NCBI GenBank assembly: GCA_039816045.1
Contig: JBCBYB010000020.1
Span: 1-64,000, forward strand
Length of the DNA: 64,000 nucleotides
Direction: 5' to 3'
Source of the DNA: Thermohalobaculum sp039816045
GTDB taxonomy: Bacteria; Pseudomonadota; Alphaproteobacteria; Rhodobacterales; Rhodobacteraceae
Part shown: positions 51,549-59,306 of the stretch, piece after piece
Numbering within the stretch: position 1 is the first letter of the stretch
Layout of the letters: the number at the start of each line of letters is the position of its first letter
Position numbers and translations under genes: made by a program
The notes under the pieces: model-generated
The model's database searches: none
What the model was told of the DNA's origin: nothing
What the model saw: the letters and a program-made list of their open reading frames with translations, nothing else

Positions 51549-52543
51549 GCACCGCCGCCATCGCCTCCCCTCGGCGCGGCGGGGCCGGGCTGTCGGGGCT
51601 GGTAACCCTGTCGGGCGGGCTGATCCGGCGGGTTCTGGCGATCCTGCTGGCGCTCCACCCGCTCGGCGCGATCCTGGTGCTCGGCTGGCTGATGCGCCTG
51701 ATGCGGGCCGAGGCGGGCTGTGCCCGGACGCGCTTCCTCCGCGGCAGTGGCCCCCGCCGCGCACCGCTGCCAGGTTGGCTCGTGGCGGGATCCGAGGAGC
51801 GCCGCACGCCCCTCGGGCGCCGCCTCGGCGGGCTCTGGCTCAATCTGCGCGAAGGGCTCGCCGCCCTCGTCACCATCGCCGCCGGAACCCTGCCCTTCAC
51901 GCTTCTCTGGCTGCTGTCTTGGTGGGGCGGCTGGGAAAACTCCTTCAACAAGGGCTATGAGCAATCCTGGATCGGGCCGACCGTGGCCCTGATCGGTGTC
52001 GCGCTCGCCCTGCCGCTGCTGGCGCGGTTGCCGATGGCCCTGGCGCACCAAGCGGTCGAGGGGCGGATGAGCGCCTTCTTCGCCCGCCGACCGGTCGGGC
52101 AGCTGATCCGGGCCGCAGGCTGGCGCTATGTTGGGCTCGCGCTGCTGACCGCCCTGGCCGCGCTCCCGCTTTTCGCGCTCCAGGCTCTGCCCACCTTCGT
52201 CGAGGGCTGGCGCCCGGGGTTCAGCGACCGCAGCCCCGAGGAGGTGGAGGCCTTCATCGCCGGTTACCGCCTGCTCGCGACCGCCTATCTGGTGCTGGTG
52301 CTGATCGCGCTCCGCCGCATGGCCGCACGCCTGCACACCAGCGCAAGCCTTGTGCTCGAAACCCACGGCGCGCGCGCCTTCGGCGTCGGTGCGGCCCTGC
52401 GCATGGGATTGGTGCTGGCCTGCGCGTTCGGAGTGGTGGCGCAGATCTTCGTCGCCCAGTTCCTCAACCACCAATGGGTGGTGTGGCTGCTACCGCCGTT
52501 CTCCGGCCTGCCCTGGTTCGCCCCGCTCGCACCGGTCCCTTGA
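51545..52543 (+). CDS. multi-pass membrane protein of unknown function
   Basis: A 332-residue inner-membrane protein with about five hydrophobic segments (VLAILLALHPLGAILVLGWLM; GTLPFTLLWLLSWWGGW; ALIGVALALPLLARLPMALA; LALLTALAALPLFALQALP; LATAYLVLVLIALRR; VLACAFGVVAQIFVAQFL). It starts with GTG inside the stop of the Tat gene (GTGA), so the two products are made together. I do not recognise the family. The TAXI-phosphatase-membrane set looks like one functional unit at the cell envelope. Confidence 0.65.
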   Translation: MSTAAIASPRRGGAGLSGLVTLSGGLIRRVLAILLALHPLGAILVLGWLMRLMRAEAGCARTRFLRGSGPRRAPLPGWLVAGSEERRTPLGRRLGGLWLNLREGLAALVTIAAGTLPFTLLWLLSWWGGWENSFNKGYEQSWIGPTVALIGVALALPLLARLPMALAHQAVEGRMSAFFARRPVGQLIRAAGWRYVGLALLTALAALPLFALQALPTFVEGWRPGFSDRSPEEVEAFIAGYRLLATAYLVLVLIALRRMAARLHTSASLVLETHGARAFGVGAALRMGLVLACAFGVVAQIFVAQFLNHQWVVWLLPPFSGLPWFAPLAPVP

Positions 52544-52558
52544 CATTCGTTCGCGGTA

Positions 52559-52586
52559 GTTGATTGTTTATGTGAGCACAATCGAC
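52559..52586. promoter_or_regulatory. dyad operator directly before the LysR gene at 52603
   Basis: GTTGATTGT and ACAATCGAC are nine-base arms with one mismatch and a ten-base spacer, ending 16 bases before the LysR ATG. An outer GTTCG...CGAAC pairing extends the symmetry. The position suggests autoregulation. Confidence 0.5.
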
Positions 52587-52602
52587 ATAACCGAACGCAA
52601 CA

Positions 52603-53436
52603 ATGAACAGCGACCTGCTCAAAACCTTCGTCGCCATCGCGGATTGCGCCAATCTCACGACCGCCGCGGGACGCCTCAACCGCACGCAGTCGGCGATCAG
52701 CGTGCAGTTGCGCAAGCTGGAGGCGGATCTCGGCGTCTCGCTCTTCGTGCGTGGGGCCAAGGGGTTGCGCCTTTCCGAGCATGGGGAACGCCTGCTGCCG
52801 AAGGCGCGCACGGTTCTGCGCGAGGTGCGCGAGGCCGAACGCCTGTTTACGGACGCCCTCGAGGGCCAGATCCGCATCGGCCTGCCGGATGACTTCGAGA
52901 ATGGCCGGCTCGAGCGGATCCTGGCCGAGTTCGCGACCCTTCACCCAGGGGTCGAGGTGAACGCCCTCTCCGGCTGCACCTCCGGCTTTCCCGATGCGAT
53001 CAAAGCGGGCAAGCTCGACATTGCCGTCTGTTCGGGGCCGAAGCCGCTGGGACGCGATCTGCTGGCGCCCGAGGATGTGGTCTGGGCCGCGGGGCGCTCC
53101 GCCCAGATCGGTCCCGAGACGCTGGTGCCGCTCGCCGTTTTGGACCGCACCTGCTGGTGGCAGCCCCTCGCCAACGACGCGCTGGATGCAACGGGGCGGG
53201 AGTACAAGATCGGCTTTCGCTGCAGCACCTTTGCCGGGATCTGTGCGGCCATCCGGGCGGGTCTGGCGGTCGGGATCGTGCCCGAGAGCGCGCTTGGCGA
53301 GGGGATGCGGCGGCTCTCCCGCGCCGACGGGTTTCCGCGGCTCGCGCCCCTCCACCGGTCCATCCTGGTGAACGAGCGCGCGCCGGCTGCACTCACCGGG
53401 TCGCTCAAGCGCGCGATCCAGCTCAACGCCGGCTGA
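52603..53436 (+). CDS. LysR-family transcriptional regulator
   Basis: A 277-residue LysR protein with an N-terminal helix-turn-helix (LLKTFVAIADCANLTTAAGRLNRTQSAISVQLRKLEADLG) and an inducer-binding domain from about residue 90 (QIRIGLPDDFENGRLERILAEF). It contains several cysteines in the effector domain (GCTSG, VCSGP, CWWQP, CSTFAGIC), which could make it redox- or sulfur-responsive; this is inference. It lies on the same strand 102 bases before a TauE/SafE permease gene, a frequent pairing for sulfite or organosulfonate control. Confidence 0.88.
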   Translation: MNSDLLKTFVAIADCANLTTAAGRLNRTQSAISVQLRKLEADLGVSLFVRGAKGLRLSEHGERLLPKARTVLREVREAERLFTDALEGQIRIGLPDDFENGRLERILAEFATLHPGVEVNALSGCTSGFPDAIKAGKLDIAVCSGPKPLGRDLLAPEDVVWAAGRSAQIGPETLVPLAVLDRTCWWQPLANDALDATGREYKIGFRCSTFAGICAAIRAGLAVGIVPESALGEGMRRLSRADGFPRLAPLHRSILVNERAPAALTGSLKRAIQLNAG

Positions 53437-53538
53437 CCCTGAGCGTTCGCTTTTGTTCATTTGATTGATAGATTCTATTCGTTTTTAGAGATGGTTTTGA
53501 TTGCCTAGGCTCCGACCGAAACCATGGAGGGAGCCGTC

Positions 53539-54297
53539 ATGACCGCAGTCGAAATCACGCTGCTCATCGCAATCGGTATCGGTGGTGGTGCCTGGAACGC
53601 CATCGCGGGTGGCGCCACTCTGCTCACCTTTCCGGCTCTAATGGCGCTCGGCCTGCCCCCGCTCGTGGCGAATGCGACGAACTATCTGGCGCTGCTCCCC
53701 TCGAACGCAGCCGCCCTGCCCGCCTATGTGCAGGAGCTCCGCAGCATCGGGCGCACGCTGCTGCCGCTGCTGCTGGTCTCGGGGCTTGGGGCGCTGGCCG
53801 GGTCGGGCCTGTTGTTGATCTCCGACCCCGCGGTGTTCGAGGTGCTGATCCCCGCCCTCATCCTGCTCGCGACCGGGCTCTTCGCCTTTGGCGAGCGGCT
53901 GCGTGTCCGGCTGCTGGCCCTGGTCGGCGAGGCGCGGAGCACAACCATGGTCTATGCGGTGCTGTTCCTCGCGTCGATCTATGGCGGCTATTTCGGCGCG
54001 GGGCTCGGGATCATCCTGCTCGCCATCGCCCAGATCCTCGGCTTTGCTGAGTTCCACATCGCCAACAGCATCAAGAACCTGCTGGCCACGAGCTTTGTGA
54101 TCCTCAGCGTGATGGTCTTCGGGCTCGGCGGGCTGATCGCCTGGCCGCAGGCGCTGGTGATGATGCTGGGCAGCACGCTCGGCGGCTATGCCGGGGGGCG
54201 CCTGGCGAAGCGCGTGAACCCCGACCATCTGCGCCGGTTGGTCATCGTCTTCGGGCTGGTGCTCTCGGCCGTCTACCTCATCCGCCTTGCGGGGTGA
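53539..54297 (+). CDS. TauE/SafE (DUF81) family permease, putative sulfite/organic anion exporter
   Basis: A 252-residue membrane protein with about eight hydrophobic segments. The family glycine-rich half-repeats are GGGAWNAIAGGATLLTFPALMALGLPP near the N-terminus and GGYFGAGLGIILLAIAQILGF with NSIKNLLATSF in the second half. Members export sulfite, sulfoacetate or related anions. The ATG was chosen because GGAGGGAG lies seven bases upstream; another ATG 15 bases earlier lacks a site. Preceded by a LysR gene, it overlaps the end of a convergent gene by 20 bases. Confidence 0.85.
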   Translation: MTAVEITLLIAIGIGGGAWNAIAGGATLLTFPALMALGLPPLVANATNYLALLPSNAAALPAYVQELRSIGRTLLPLLLVSGLGALAGSGLLLISDPAVFEVLIPALILLATGLFAFGERLRVRLLALVGEARSTTMVYAVLFLASIYGGYFGAGLGIILLAIAQILGFAEFHIANSIKNLLATSFVILSVMVFGLGGLIAWPQALVMMLGSTLGGYAGGRLAKRVNPDHLRRLVIVFGLVLSAVYLIRLAG

Positions 54298-55087
54298 CGG
54301 CGAAGCGCGAGGCAACGCCCACCGCCACCCGCGCGGTCAGCGCCGCCACAGAACTCCGCTCGAGGATCATCGGCCCTTCGAGATCCGCAGGCGCGAAAAG
54401 GACCCAGCTCTCCTCCGCCGCTGTGGTGAGCACGCTGAAGGTCTCCGCATCCTCGACCGTGTTCTTGGCGCAGTAGAGCACGCTGAGCACCCCGGCCATA
54501 GCCGGGTCAGAAAGGGCCGCATGGGCAGACCGGGCCGCCCCGTCCTCGGCACCGAGCCGCATGAGCGCCGCGACCACCTTCTCCGCCTCGCCCGCCGCGG
54601 CCAGATCGCGAAGACGCGCAAGCACCGCCTGCTTTGCCTCGATCCGCGTCTCATCCTCCAGCGGTGCGAGAGCCACGCCCGTGAAGCTCGCACAGGCCCC
54701 GGCGCCGGCCGTCAGATCCTCATAGCGCGTCATCTCGACCATGCCGTCGCGGTTGAGGGCAAGCCCGATAAAGGCCTCCCCCCGGGCGTGGACGGTCAGC
54801 GTCTGCACGCCCTCGCCCTCTCGGCGCTGGCCCATCAGCACGATCCCGGGATCGGCCAGCGCCAGGAACGCCGTCACCAGCGCCTCCTCCATGGCGAGCC
54901 CGTCTTCCGGGACCCCGCTCAGCCGTCCGGCCGCCAGCAGCCGTGCCTCCCCCTCGGCAAGCCAGCCGCTGGCATCCGCCTCCTCCGGCGGGAGAAACGG
55001 CTCCATCCCCCACCCGATGACCTCCTCGGTCCGCATATAGGCGAAGGCATAGGCCAACTCAGAGGGGTGCAGTTCGATCGCGGCCAT
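54278..55087 (-). CDS. protein of unknown function, partner of the putative toxin
   Basis: A 269-residue acidic, alanine-rich protein without signal or membrane segments. The order of helices and central beta strands (VQTLTVHARGEAFIGLAL, GMVEMTRYEDL, GACASFTGVAL) reminds me of EspG-like secretion chaperones, but I cannot prove homology. It starts three bases after the putative toxin gene ends, so the two are probably made together. A role as chaperone, adaptor or second immunity factor is inferred from the pairing with that gene and the Imm11-type gene upstream. Confidence 0.5.
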   Translation of the reverse strand: MAAIELHPSELAYAFAYMRTEEVIGWGMEPFLPPEEADASGWLAEGEARLLAAGRLSGVPEDGLAMEEALVTAFLALADPGIVLMGQRREGEGVQTLTVHARGEAFIGLALNRDGMVEMTRYEDLTAGAGACASFTGVALAPLEDETRIEAKQAVLARLRDLAAAGEAEKVVAALMRLGAEDGAARSAHAALSDPAMAGVLSVLYCAKNTVEDAETFSVLTTAAEESWVLFAPADLEGPMILERSSVAALTARVAVGVASRFAVTPQGG

Positions 55088-55090
55088 GCG

Positions 55091-56197
55091 CTATCCCTTC
55101 AGAAAGTCCCAGGCGGCATCGAGCTTGCGCTTGGCGGTGTCCCGCATCCGGCCGATCTTCTGCGTCGCGGTGTCGATCTTGCGCACAGCGCTGCGTTCGG
55201 CCTTCTCGCGCGCCTCTTGGATCGACTCGACCACATCCTCGACCACCTCCTCGCTGCCGATGCTCAGCCCCTTGACGAGGCCGCGGGCCTTCTTGCGGGC
55301 CTTGGCCAGCATCCCGTCGATCGCCGAGGAGAGCGCCTTGCGCACCGATGTCAGCTTCTTCTCGACGGCGAGGATGGCCTTGGCGACCCGGCGCACGATG
55401 TAGTCGTCGCCGATCTCCTTCACCCAATAGGCGATGCCGCTGATCTGCCCGGAGAGCGGATTGTCGGTGCCCAGGATCTCGATCCAGCTGTCCCGGTAAT
55501 TGTAGCCCGGCCCCTCGTCGTGGAACTGGAGCAAATAGCCGCCTGCATCGTGGACCGTGCCATGCATCGCCATCGGGTTGTCGGGGGCAAGATGTCCGGC
55601 CTTCACCACGCCCGGGATCAGCCAGTTGCCCGGCCCCACCAGGCCGCCGGTCGGGTTCAACAACGCGGCGAAGATCTTGTGGATGCCGAACGCATCGCCC
55701 ACGACCTGGCCGAACTGGAGCTGCCCGCGTGAGGCCATGAACTCCGGGTGCATGGTCTCGTCAAGATCGAACACCTCATCGTCCTTGCCCTTGCCGATCG
55801 CCTCCTGCTGTTTGCGCACCACCAGGAAGCGGCCATAGTCGAGGTCGAGCCGCTCCGCCGTCGGCGGGATCCCGACAATGGCGGCAAGCCCGTCCATCAC
55901 CTCGACGCGGCGGGGGCCAGAGACACCCTTCTGCACCTCGCGCATCAGCTCGGCGAGCTTCGGGTTCCCCGCGCCCTTGATCGGCGCGACAGCGAGCTCC
56001 TGCATATAGCCCTCGCTGAACAGCACCTTCATATCGCCGCGGGTGAGGTCGGTCTTGGCCAGGTCCTCGGGCGAGAGCGTCGCGAGGCGGGCGTTCTCCT
56101 CGGCGGTGACGGGCGGCGCGCCGTTCACGATCTCCGACTCGCCGAGAAGCTTCAAAACCTTGCGCGTCCAATTGCGTCGATCTTCCAATGACTTCAT
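55091..56197 (-). CDS. putative toxin/effector linked to an Imm11-type gene
   Basis: A 368-residue protein without a signal peptide. Residues 1-130 are a helical N-terminal region. The centre (about 165-245) contains ALLNPTGGLVGPGNW, MHGTVHDAGGYLLQFHDEGP and YNYRDSWIEILG, with a histidine-histidine-aspartate cluster (H212, H216, D217) that looks like an active site, somewhat as in phospholipase-type toxins. The last 120 residues are basic amphipathic helices (KKLTSVRKALSSAIDGMLAK and following). It sits between the Imm11-type gene and an unknown partner. Toxin function is inference from this order; the family is not recognised. Confidence 0.5.
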   Translation of the reverse strand: MKSLEDRRNWTRKVLKLLGESEIVNGAPPVTAEENARLATLSPEDLAKTDLTRGDMKVLFSEGYMQELAVAPIKGAGNPKLAELMREVQKGVSGPRRVEVMDGLAAIVGIPPTAERLDLDYGRFLVVRKQQEAIGKGKDDEVFDLDETMHPEFMASRGQLQFGQVVGDAFGIHKIFAALLNPTGGLVGPGNWLIPGVVKAGHLAPDNPMAMHGTVHDAGGYLLQFHDEGPGYNYRDSWIEILGTDNPLSGQISGIAYWVKEIGDDYIVRRVAKAILAVEKKLTSVRKALSSAIDGMLAKARKKARGLVKGLSIGSEEVVEDVVESIQEAREKAERSAVRKIDTATQKIGRMRDTAKRKLDAAWDFLKG

Positions 56198-56216
56198 AGC
56201 CAACCCCGGCCGAAAA

Positions 56217-56342
56217 CTACTCAACAATGCGGTGCAGACCGGACGACGTCACAGCACAGTCCCGCGGATGAATGTCGGCAAAGATCTCAATAACATTGTT
56301 TTCGGGATCGGCGAAGAACAGCGTGCCGACGCGGTAGCCGAC
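56217..56342 (-). pseudogene. C-terminal fragment of a VOC (glyoxalase-fold) gene
   Basis: A 41-codon frame ending in TAG at 56217-56219 encodes GYRVGTLFFADPENNVIEIF followed by ADIHPRDC, the hallmark final strands of a VOC-family protein. In-frame stops lie immediately upstream, so the rest of the gene is gone. It fills the gap between the putative toxin gene and the Imm11-type gene and marks a deletion or insertion scar. Confidence 0.65.
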
Positions 56343-56357
56343 CTAGTGGCCACATCG

Positions 56358-57032
56358 TTAGGGCAGGACGCGGGCTGCGACGAGCTCGAGACCCTTTCTC
56401 GAGACCTTGGCCGCATCGATGGCCTGCTTCAACCGATCGCTGAAGAAGATCCGCTCACGCAGCTTGGCATGGGCCCAGAGGTCGATGCCCACGCGCGCGG
56501 ACGCCCGGACCGCCAATTGATCGGTTCGTGCATCGGAGACCCAAGGCGCATCGGGCTTAGGCTCAGTTTCGTCGTGCCTCATCATTTGACGAACGTTCTC
56601 AGAGGCTTCGGGGACAAAGCAGTCCCGCGTCTCCGCCACATGCAGAATGTAGTGCGGGGGATAGTCCGACGGTGTCTCCCCATCGGCCTGCAGGATCGGA
56701 ACCTCGAAGAGCGCAGTCTTCCCGAGATGGAACTGGATCAACACATCCCGCAGCTTGGGCGAGATGACAAGCAGGCCATTCCAGATCTTGAACGCGTGAC
56801 GGTAGCGATCTGGGATCCGAACTCTGCTCTTCGCATAGTAGATACTCTTAGGGCTTTTTTCTAAAGGAACGGGCTCAAACAGCCTAAACTTCCGAATATA
56901 AGGAAGGACATCCTCCTTACTGGAAAAATGATTCTTTAAATCGACAGAGACATCCGTCGACTGCAGGATGCGCGAATACCAGATCTTCGGCAGATCGGCA
57001 GTCTTTTCTCTGCCTGCACCGCTCTCAGCCAT
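56358..57032 (-). CDS. Imm11-type (DUF1629) immunity protein
   Basis: A 224-residue cytoplasmic protein matching the MXAN_0049/Imm11 immunity domain: RYRHAFKIWNGLLVISPKLRDV, LFEVPILQADG, YILHVAETRDCFVPEAS, and the characteristic ending IDLWAHAKLRERIFFSDRLKQAI with AAKVSRKGLELV. Such proteins neutralise a toxin encoded next door, usually in contact-dependent or injected toxin systems. The first 60 codons (about 56850-57010) are strikingly AT-rich compared with the chromosome, pointing to horizontal acquisition. It is on the same strand as the putative toxin gene, upstream of it, with a VOC fragment between. Confidence 0.75.
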   Translation of the reverse strand: MAESGAGREKTADLPKIWYSRILQSTDVSVDLKNHFSSKEDVLPYIRKFRLFEPVPLEKSPKSIYYAKSRVRIPDRYRHAFKIWNGLLVISPKLRDVLIQFHLGKTALFEVPILQADGETPSDYPPHYILHVAETRDCFVPEASENVRQMMRHDETEPKPDAPWVSDARTDQLAVRASARVGIDLWAHAKLRERIFFSDRLKQAIDAAKVSRKGLELVAARVLP

Positions 57033-57154
57033 GACCGCCCCCGTTTACCCGTGCGCTTTCGTAAGGCGTTTTGTCACCGGCAGGGTCCCCTCGGGTCCGG
57101 ACGAAGCGCGCAGCAGCGCCAGCCTTCCTCTGTCGGGACCGCGAACGTAGCCCA

Positions 57155-57342
57155 GATGGGCGCGGCGAGGAAGAAAGCGATGGGCCGTCCGGTGGCGCTG
57201 AGCATCGCAGGATCGGACTTGAGTGGGGGCGCGGGCATCCGGTCCAGTCTGCAGACCTTCTTGGCGCTCGGCCTTTGCGCTCGGGGCCTGCGGCGCCTCG
57301 GCGACCACGCTGACCACACAAGCTGTGCAGGCGGTTGCGGTC
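57155..57342 (+). pseudogene. decayed partial copy of thiD
   Basis: The 190 bases from 57155 match the thiD start region at 58348-58535 in order, beginning upstream of the ATG (GATGGGCGC(G/A)GCGAGG) and running through the first 45 codons to GCAGGCGGTTG. The reading begins MGRPVALSIAGSDLSGGAGI, as in ThiD (MGHPVALSIAGSDPSGGAGI), then shifts frame by small indels and stops. It is a 5'-only duplicate about 1.2 kb upstream of the intact gene, with the short RTX gene between the copies. Confidence 0.8.
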
Positions 57343-57408
57343 TGGTCTGGCGGCCTGGGCGTTCTCCCGTCACGACTCCGACCCATGAGCGCTGGCGGCG
57401 ATGGGATA

Positions 57409-57436
57409 AGCCCGCCCCTTCTGGCTGAGGCGGGCT
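57409..57436. terminator. hairpin downstream of the thiD fragment
   Basis: AGCCCGCC, a 12-base loop and GGCGGGCT form a perfect eight-base stem followed by CTTGAG. It looks like a terminator in either direction, left between the Imm11-type gene and the short RTX gene. Confidence 0.5.
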
Positions 57437-57532
57437 CTTGAGCACTGCGGTTCGGCGCAAGCTGTTTCGGCAAATCGTGCTGTCGCAGCGCTCACCCCAA
57501 GTCAGAGGTCTTTCGGGGCTTCAACGCGCGCC

Positions 57533-58006
57533 CTACACGAAAACAAGATCGGTTGTTTCCTCAAGGGGGGCGATAGTTGCGATTTGATTGATGTTCCCCC
57601 CAATCCACGTGATCTGGTATTGTGTTACGTTGTCCGATGGATTTCCAATTCCTAGAAACCACCCTGTTCCTTCAAGAACGATGCTGTCGGATTCGTCTTC
57701 GTTCACGTCGGTGAGGACGGTCGTTGTCGAGCCGTCCTTGGCATCGTCGCCAAAGTAGATCGTATCCTTGCCTTCCAGCGCGAGGACCAGATCAAACCCG
57801 GCACCGGGCCGGATGATGTCGTTTTGAGCGCCGCCGTCGATCACATCGTCCCCGGCCCCGCCAACGAGCACGTCCCCGCCGGCGCCGCCAGCGATGTAGT
57901 CATCACCACCACGCCCGTAGAGCGCGTTAGACCCCGAGTCCCCGGTCAGGAAGTCATCTGCGTCCGTCCCCCAGTATGACCCCGATATCCCAGTAACATA
58001 TGCCAT
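57533..58006 (-). CDS. short RTX calcium-binding protein
   Basis: A 157-residue secreted-type protein. Residues 12-75 carry RTX repeats (GTDADDFLTGDSGSNALYG, GRGGDDYIAGGAGGDVLVGG, AGDDVIDGGAQNDIIRPG), followed by an acidic beta-rich segment (LTDVNEDESDSIVLEGTG) and a hydrophobic ending (TTDLVFV) typical of type I secretion signals. AAAGGAGACGTGAG gives a strong start. Unlike most RTX proteins it has no extra functional domain, so it could be a small adhesin-like or matrix protein. It lies between the two thiD copies, with AT-rich flanks. Confidence 0.75.
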   Translation of the reverse strand: MAYVTGISGSYWGTDADDFLTGDSGSNALYGRGGDDYIAGGAGGDVLVGGAGDDVIDGGAQNDIIRPGAGFDLVLALEGKDTIYFGDDAKDGSTTTVLTDVNEDESDSIVLEGTGWFLGIGNPSDNVTQYQITWIGGNINQIATIAPLEETTDLVFV

Positions 58007-58372
58007 CTCACGTCTCCTTTGCTTTCGTTTTTCGGTTTCATATAATAATCACTGCACCGGTAAGCACTTCCTTCGTCGTAATTCGAAGTAATCCGAAGCC
58101 GACCCAGGTGAATTATATAAATCGAATGCCTACATGGGTTTTTGTTATGAGCGCTTATGAGCCGATCCGCCCCGGCTTCGGCTGCCGGGAGGGCTGGCCG
58201 GGCGATCGGGGCCGACGGCGCCGGTGACCAGCGCGTGTTGCTCTTTGCCCGGTCTCGCCCGATCTTTGGCGCAGGCGGGTCCGGCTCGGGTCCTTTCGGG
58301 GCTCGCAGCGGCACGCGCCTTGGTCTATCCACGGCCCGACTTGAGCCGATGGGCGCAGCGAGGGAGACGGAG
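58007..58372. other. 366-base gap between the short RTX gene and thiD
   Basis: The first 150 bases (58007-58160) are AT-rich (CATATAATAATCAC, AATTATATAAATCG) and likely hold the promoter of the minus-strand RTX gene. The rest is GC-rich with a CCCGGC-TTCGGCT-GCCGGG hairpin at about 58171-58189 and leads into thiD. I find no gene, and no thiamine-riboswitch core before thiD. Confidence 0.5.
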
Positions 58373-59248
58373 ATGGGCCATCCGGTGGCGTTGAGCATTG
58401 CGGGGTCGGACCCGAGCGGAGGCGCGGGCATCCAGGCGGATCTGAAGACCTTCTCGGCGCTCGGGGTCTATGGGGCCTCGGCGATCACATTGCTGACCGC
58501 GCAGAACACGCGCGGGGTGCAGGCGGTTGAGGTCCTCTCCCCCGGCATTGTCGAGGCGCAAATCGCCAGCGTGTTGGAGGATCTCGACGTGGGCGCGATC
58601 AAGATCGGCGCGCTCGGAAACGCGGCCGTGATCGAGGCGGTGGCGGAGGCGCTCGGCCGTTATGCCGGTCCCGTGGTGCTCGACCCGGTGATGGTCGCGA
58701 AATCGGGCGATCCGCTACTGGGTTCGGAGGCCGTGGAGGCCCTGAGGACCCGGCTGCTGCCGCTCGCGACCGTGGTGACGCCCAACTTGCCCGAAGCGGC
58801 GGCGCTGGCGGGGACTGCCCCCGCCGAGAGCGCAGAGACCGCCGAGGCGCAGGCCGCCGCGATCCTCTCGGCCGGAGCCCGCGCGGTGCTGCTGAAAGAC
58901 GGGCATGCCGAGGGCGCGGAGACGGTGGACGTGCTCCACCAGGCGGGCGCCGAGGCGCACCGGTTCAGCCATCCGCGGATCGCGACGCGCAACACCCACG
59001 GCACCGGCTGCACGCTGTCCTCGGCCATCGCGGCCCGGATGGCCCTCGGCGACCGGCTCGGCGCCGCGGTGGGCCGCGCCCGGCGCTGGCTGCAACGGGC
59101 CATCGAGGGGGCGGATGCGCTCGGCATCGGGCACGGGCACGGCCCGCTCCACCATTTCCACGGGATCTGGGAGGCTGACGCCGCGCGCCCGCTCCGCCAA
59201 CCGCTCCACGCGCCTCATGAATGCGGCCCCGGATGCGACCATGATTGA
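58373..59248 (+). CDS. thiD: hydroxymethylpyrimidine/phosphomethylpyrimidine kinase
   Basis: A 291-residue ribokinase-fold enzyme that phosphorylates HMP and HMP-phosphate in thiamine synthesis. The start MGHPVALSIAGSDPSGGAGI is the family N-terminus; VVLDPVMVAKSGDPLL and VVTPNLPEAAALAG form the core, and NTHGTGCTLSSAIAA holds the catalytic aspartate-replacing GTGC loop region of the anion hole. The C-terminal 35 residues are histidine-rich (GHGHGPLHHFH, HECGPGCDHD), a possible metal-binding tail. GGGAGACGGAG precedes the ATG. No other thi genes are adjacent, and a broken 5' copy lies upstream. Confidence 0.93.
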   Translation: MGHPVALSIAGSDPSGGAGIQADLKTFSALGVYGASAITLLTAQNTRGVQAVEVLSPGIVEAQIASVLEDLDVGAIKIGALGNAAVIEAVAEALGRYAGPVVLDPVMVAKSGDPLLGSEAVEALRTRLLPLATVVTPNLPEAAALAGTAPAESAETAEAQAAAILSAGARAVLLKDGHAEGAETVDVLHQAGAEAHRFSHPRIATRNTHGTGCTLSSAIAARMALGDRLGAAVGRARRWLQRAIEGADALGIGHGHGPLHHFHGIWEADAARPLRQPLHAPHECGPGCDHD

Positions 59249-59306
59249 TCGGGCCAATCACGCCCGATAGAAGGCGCCTGTCACAGCCCTGCCGATGGAG
59301 CCCGCC

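Noticed and set aside
56043..56864. A 273-codon plus-strand frame across the toxin-Imm11 junction
   Set aside because: It runs antisense across two better-supported genes and the VOC fragment, without a ribosome binding site or recognisable motif.
58160..58372. Thiamine pyrophosphate riboswitch before thiD
   Set aside because: I looked for the conserved CTGAGA core and its partner helix and found neither.
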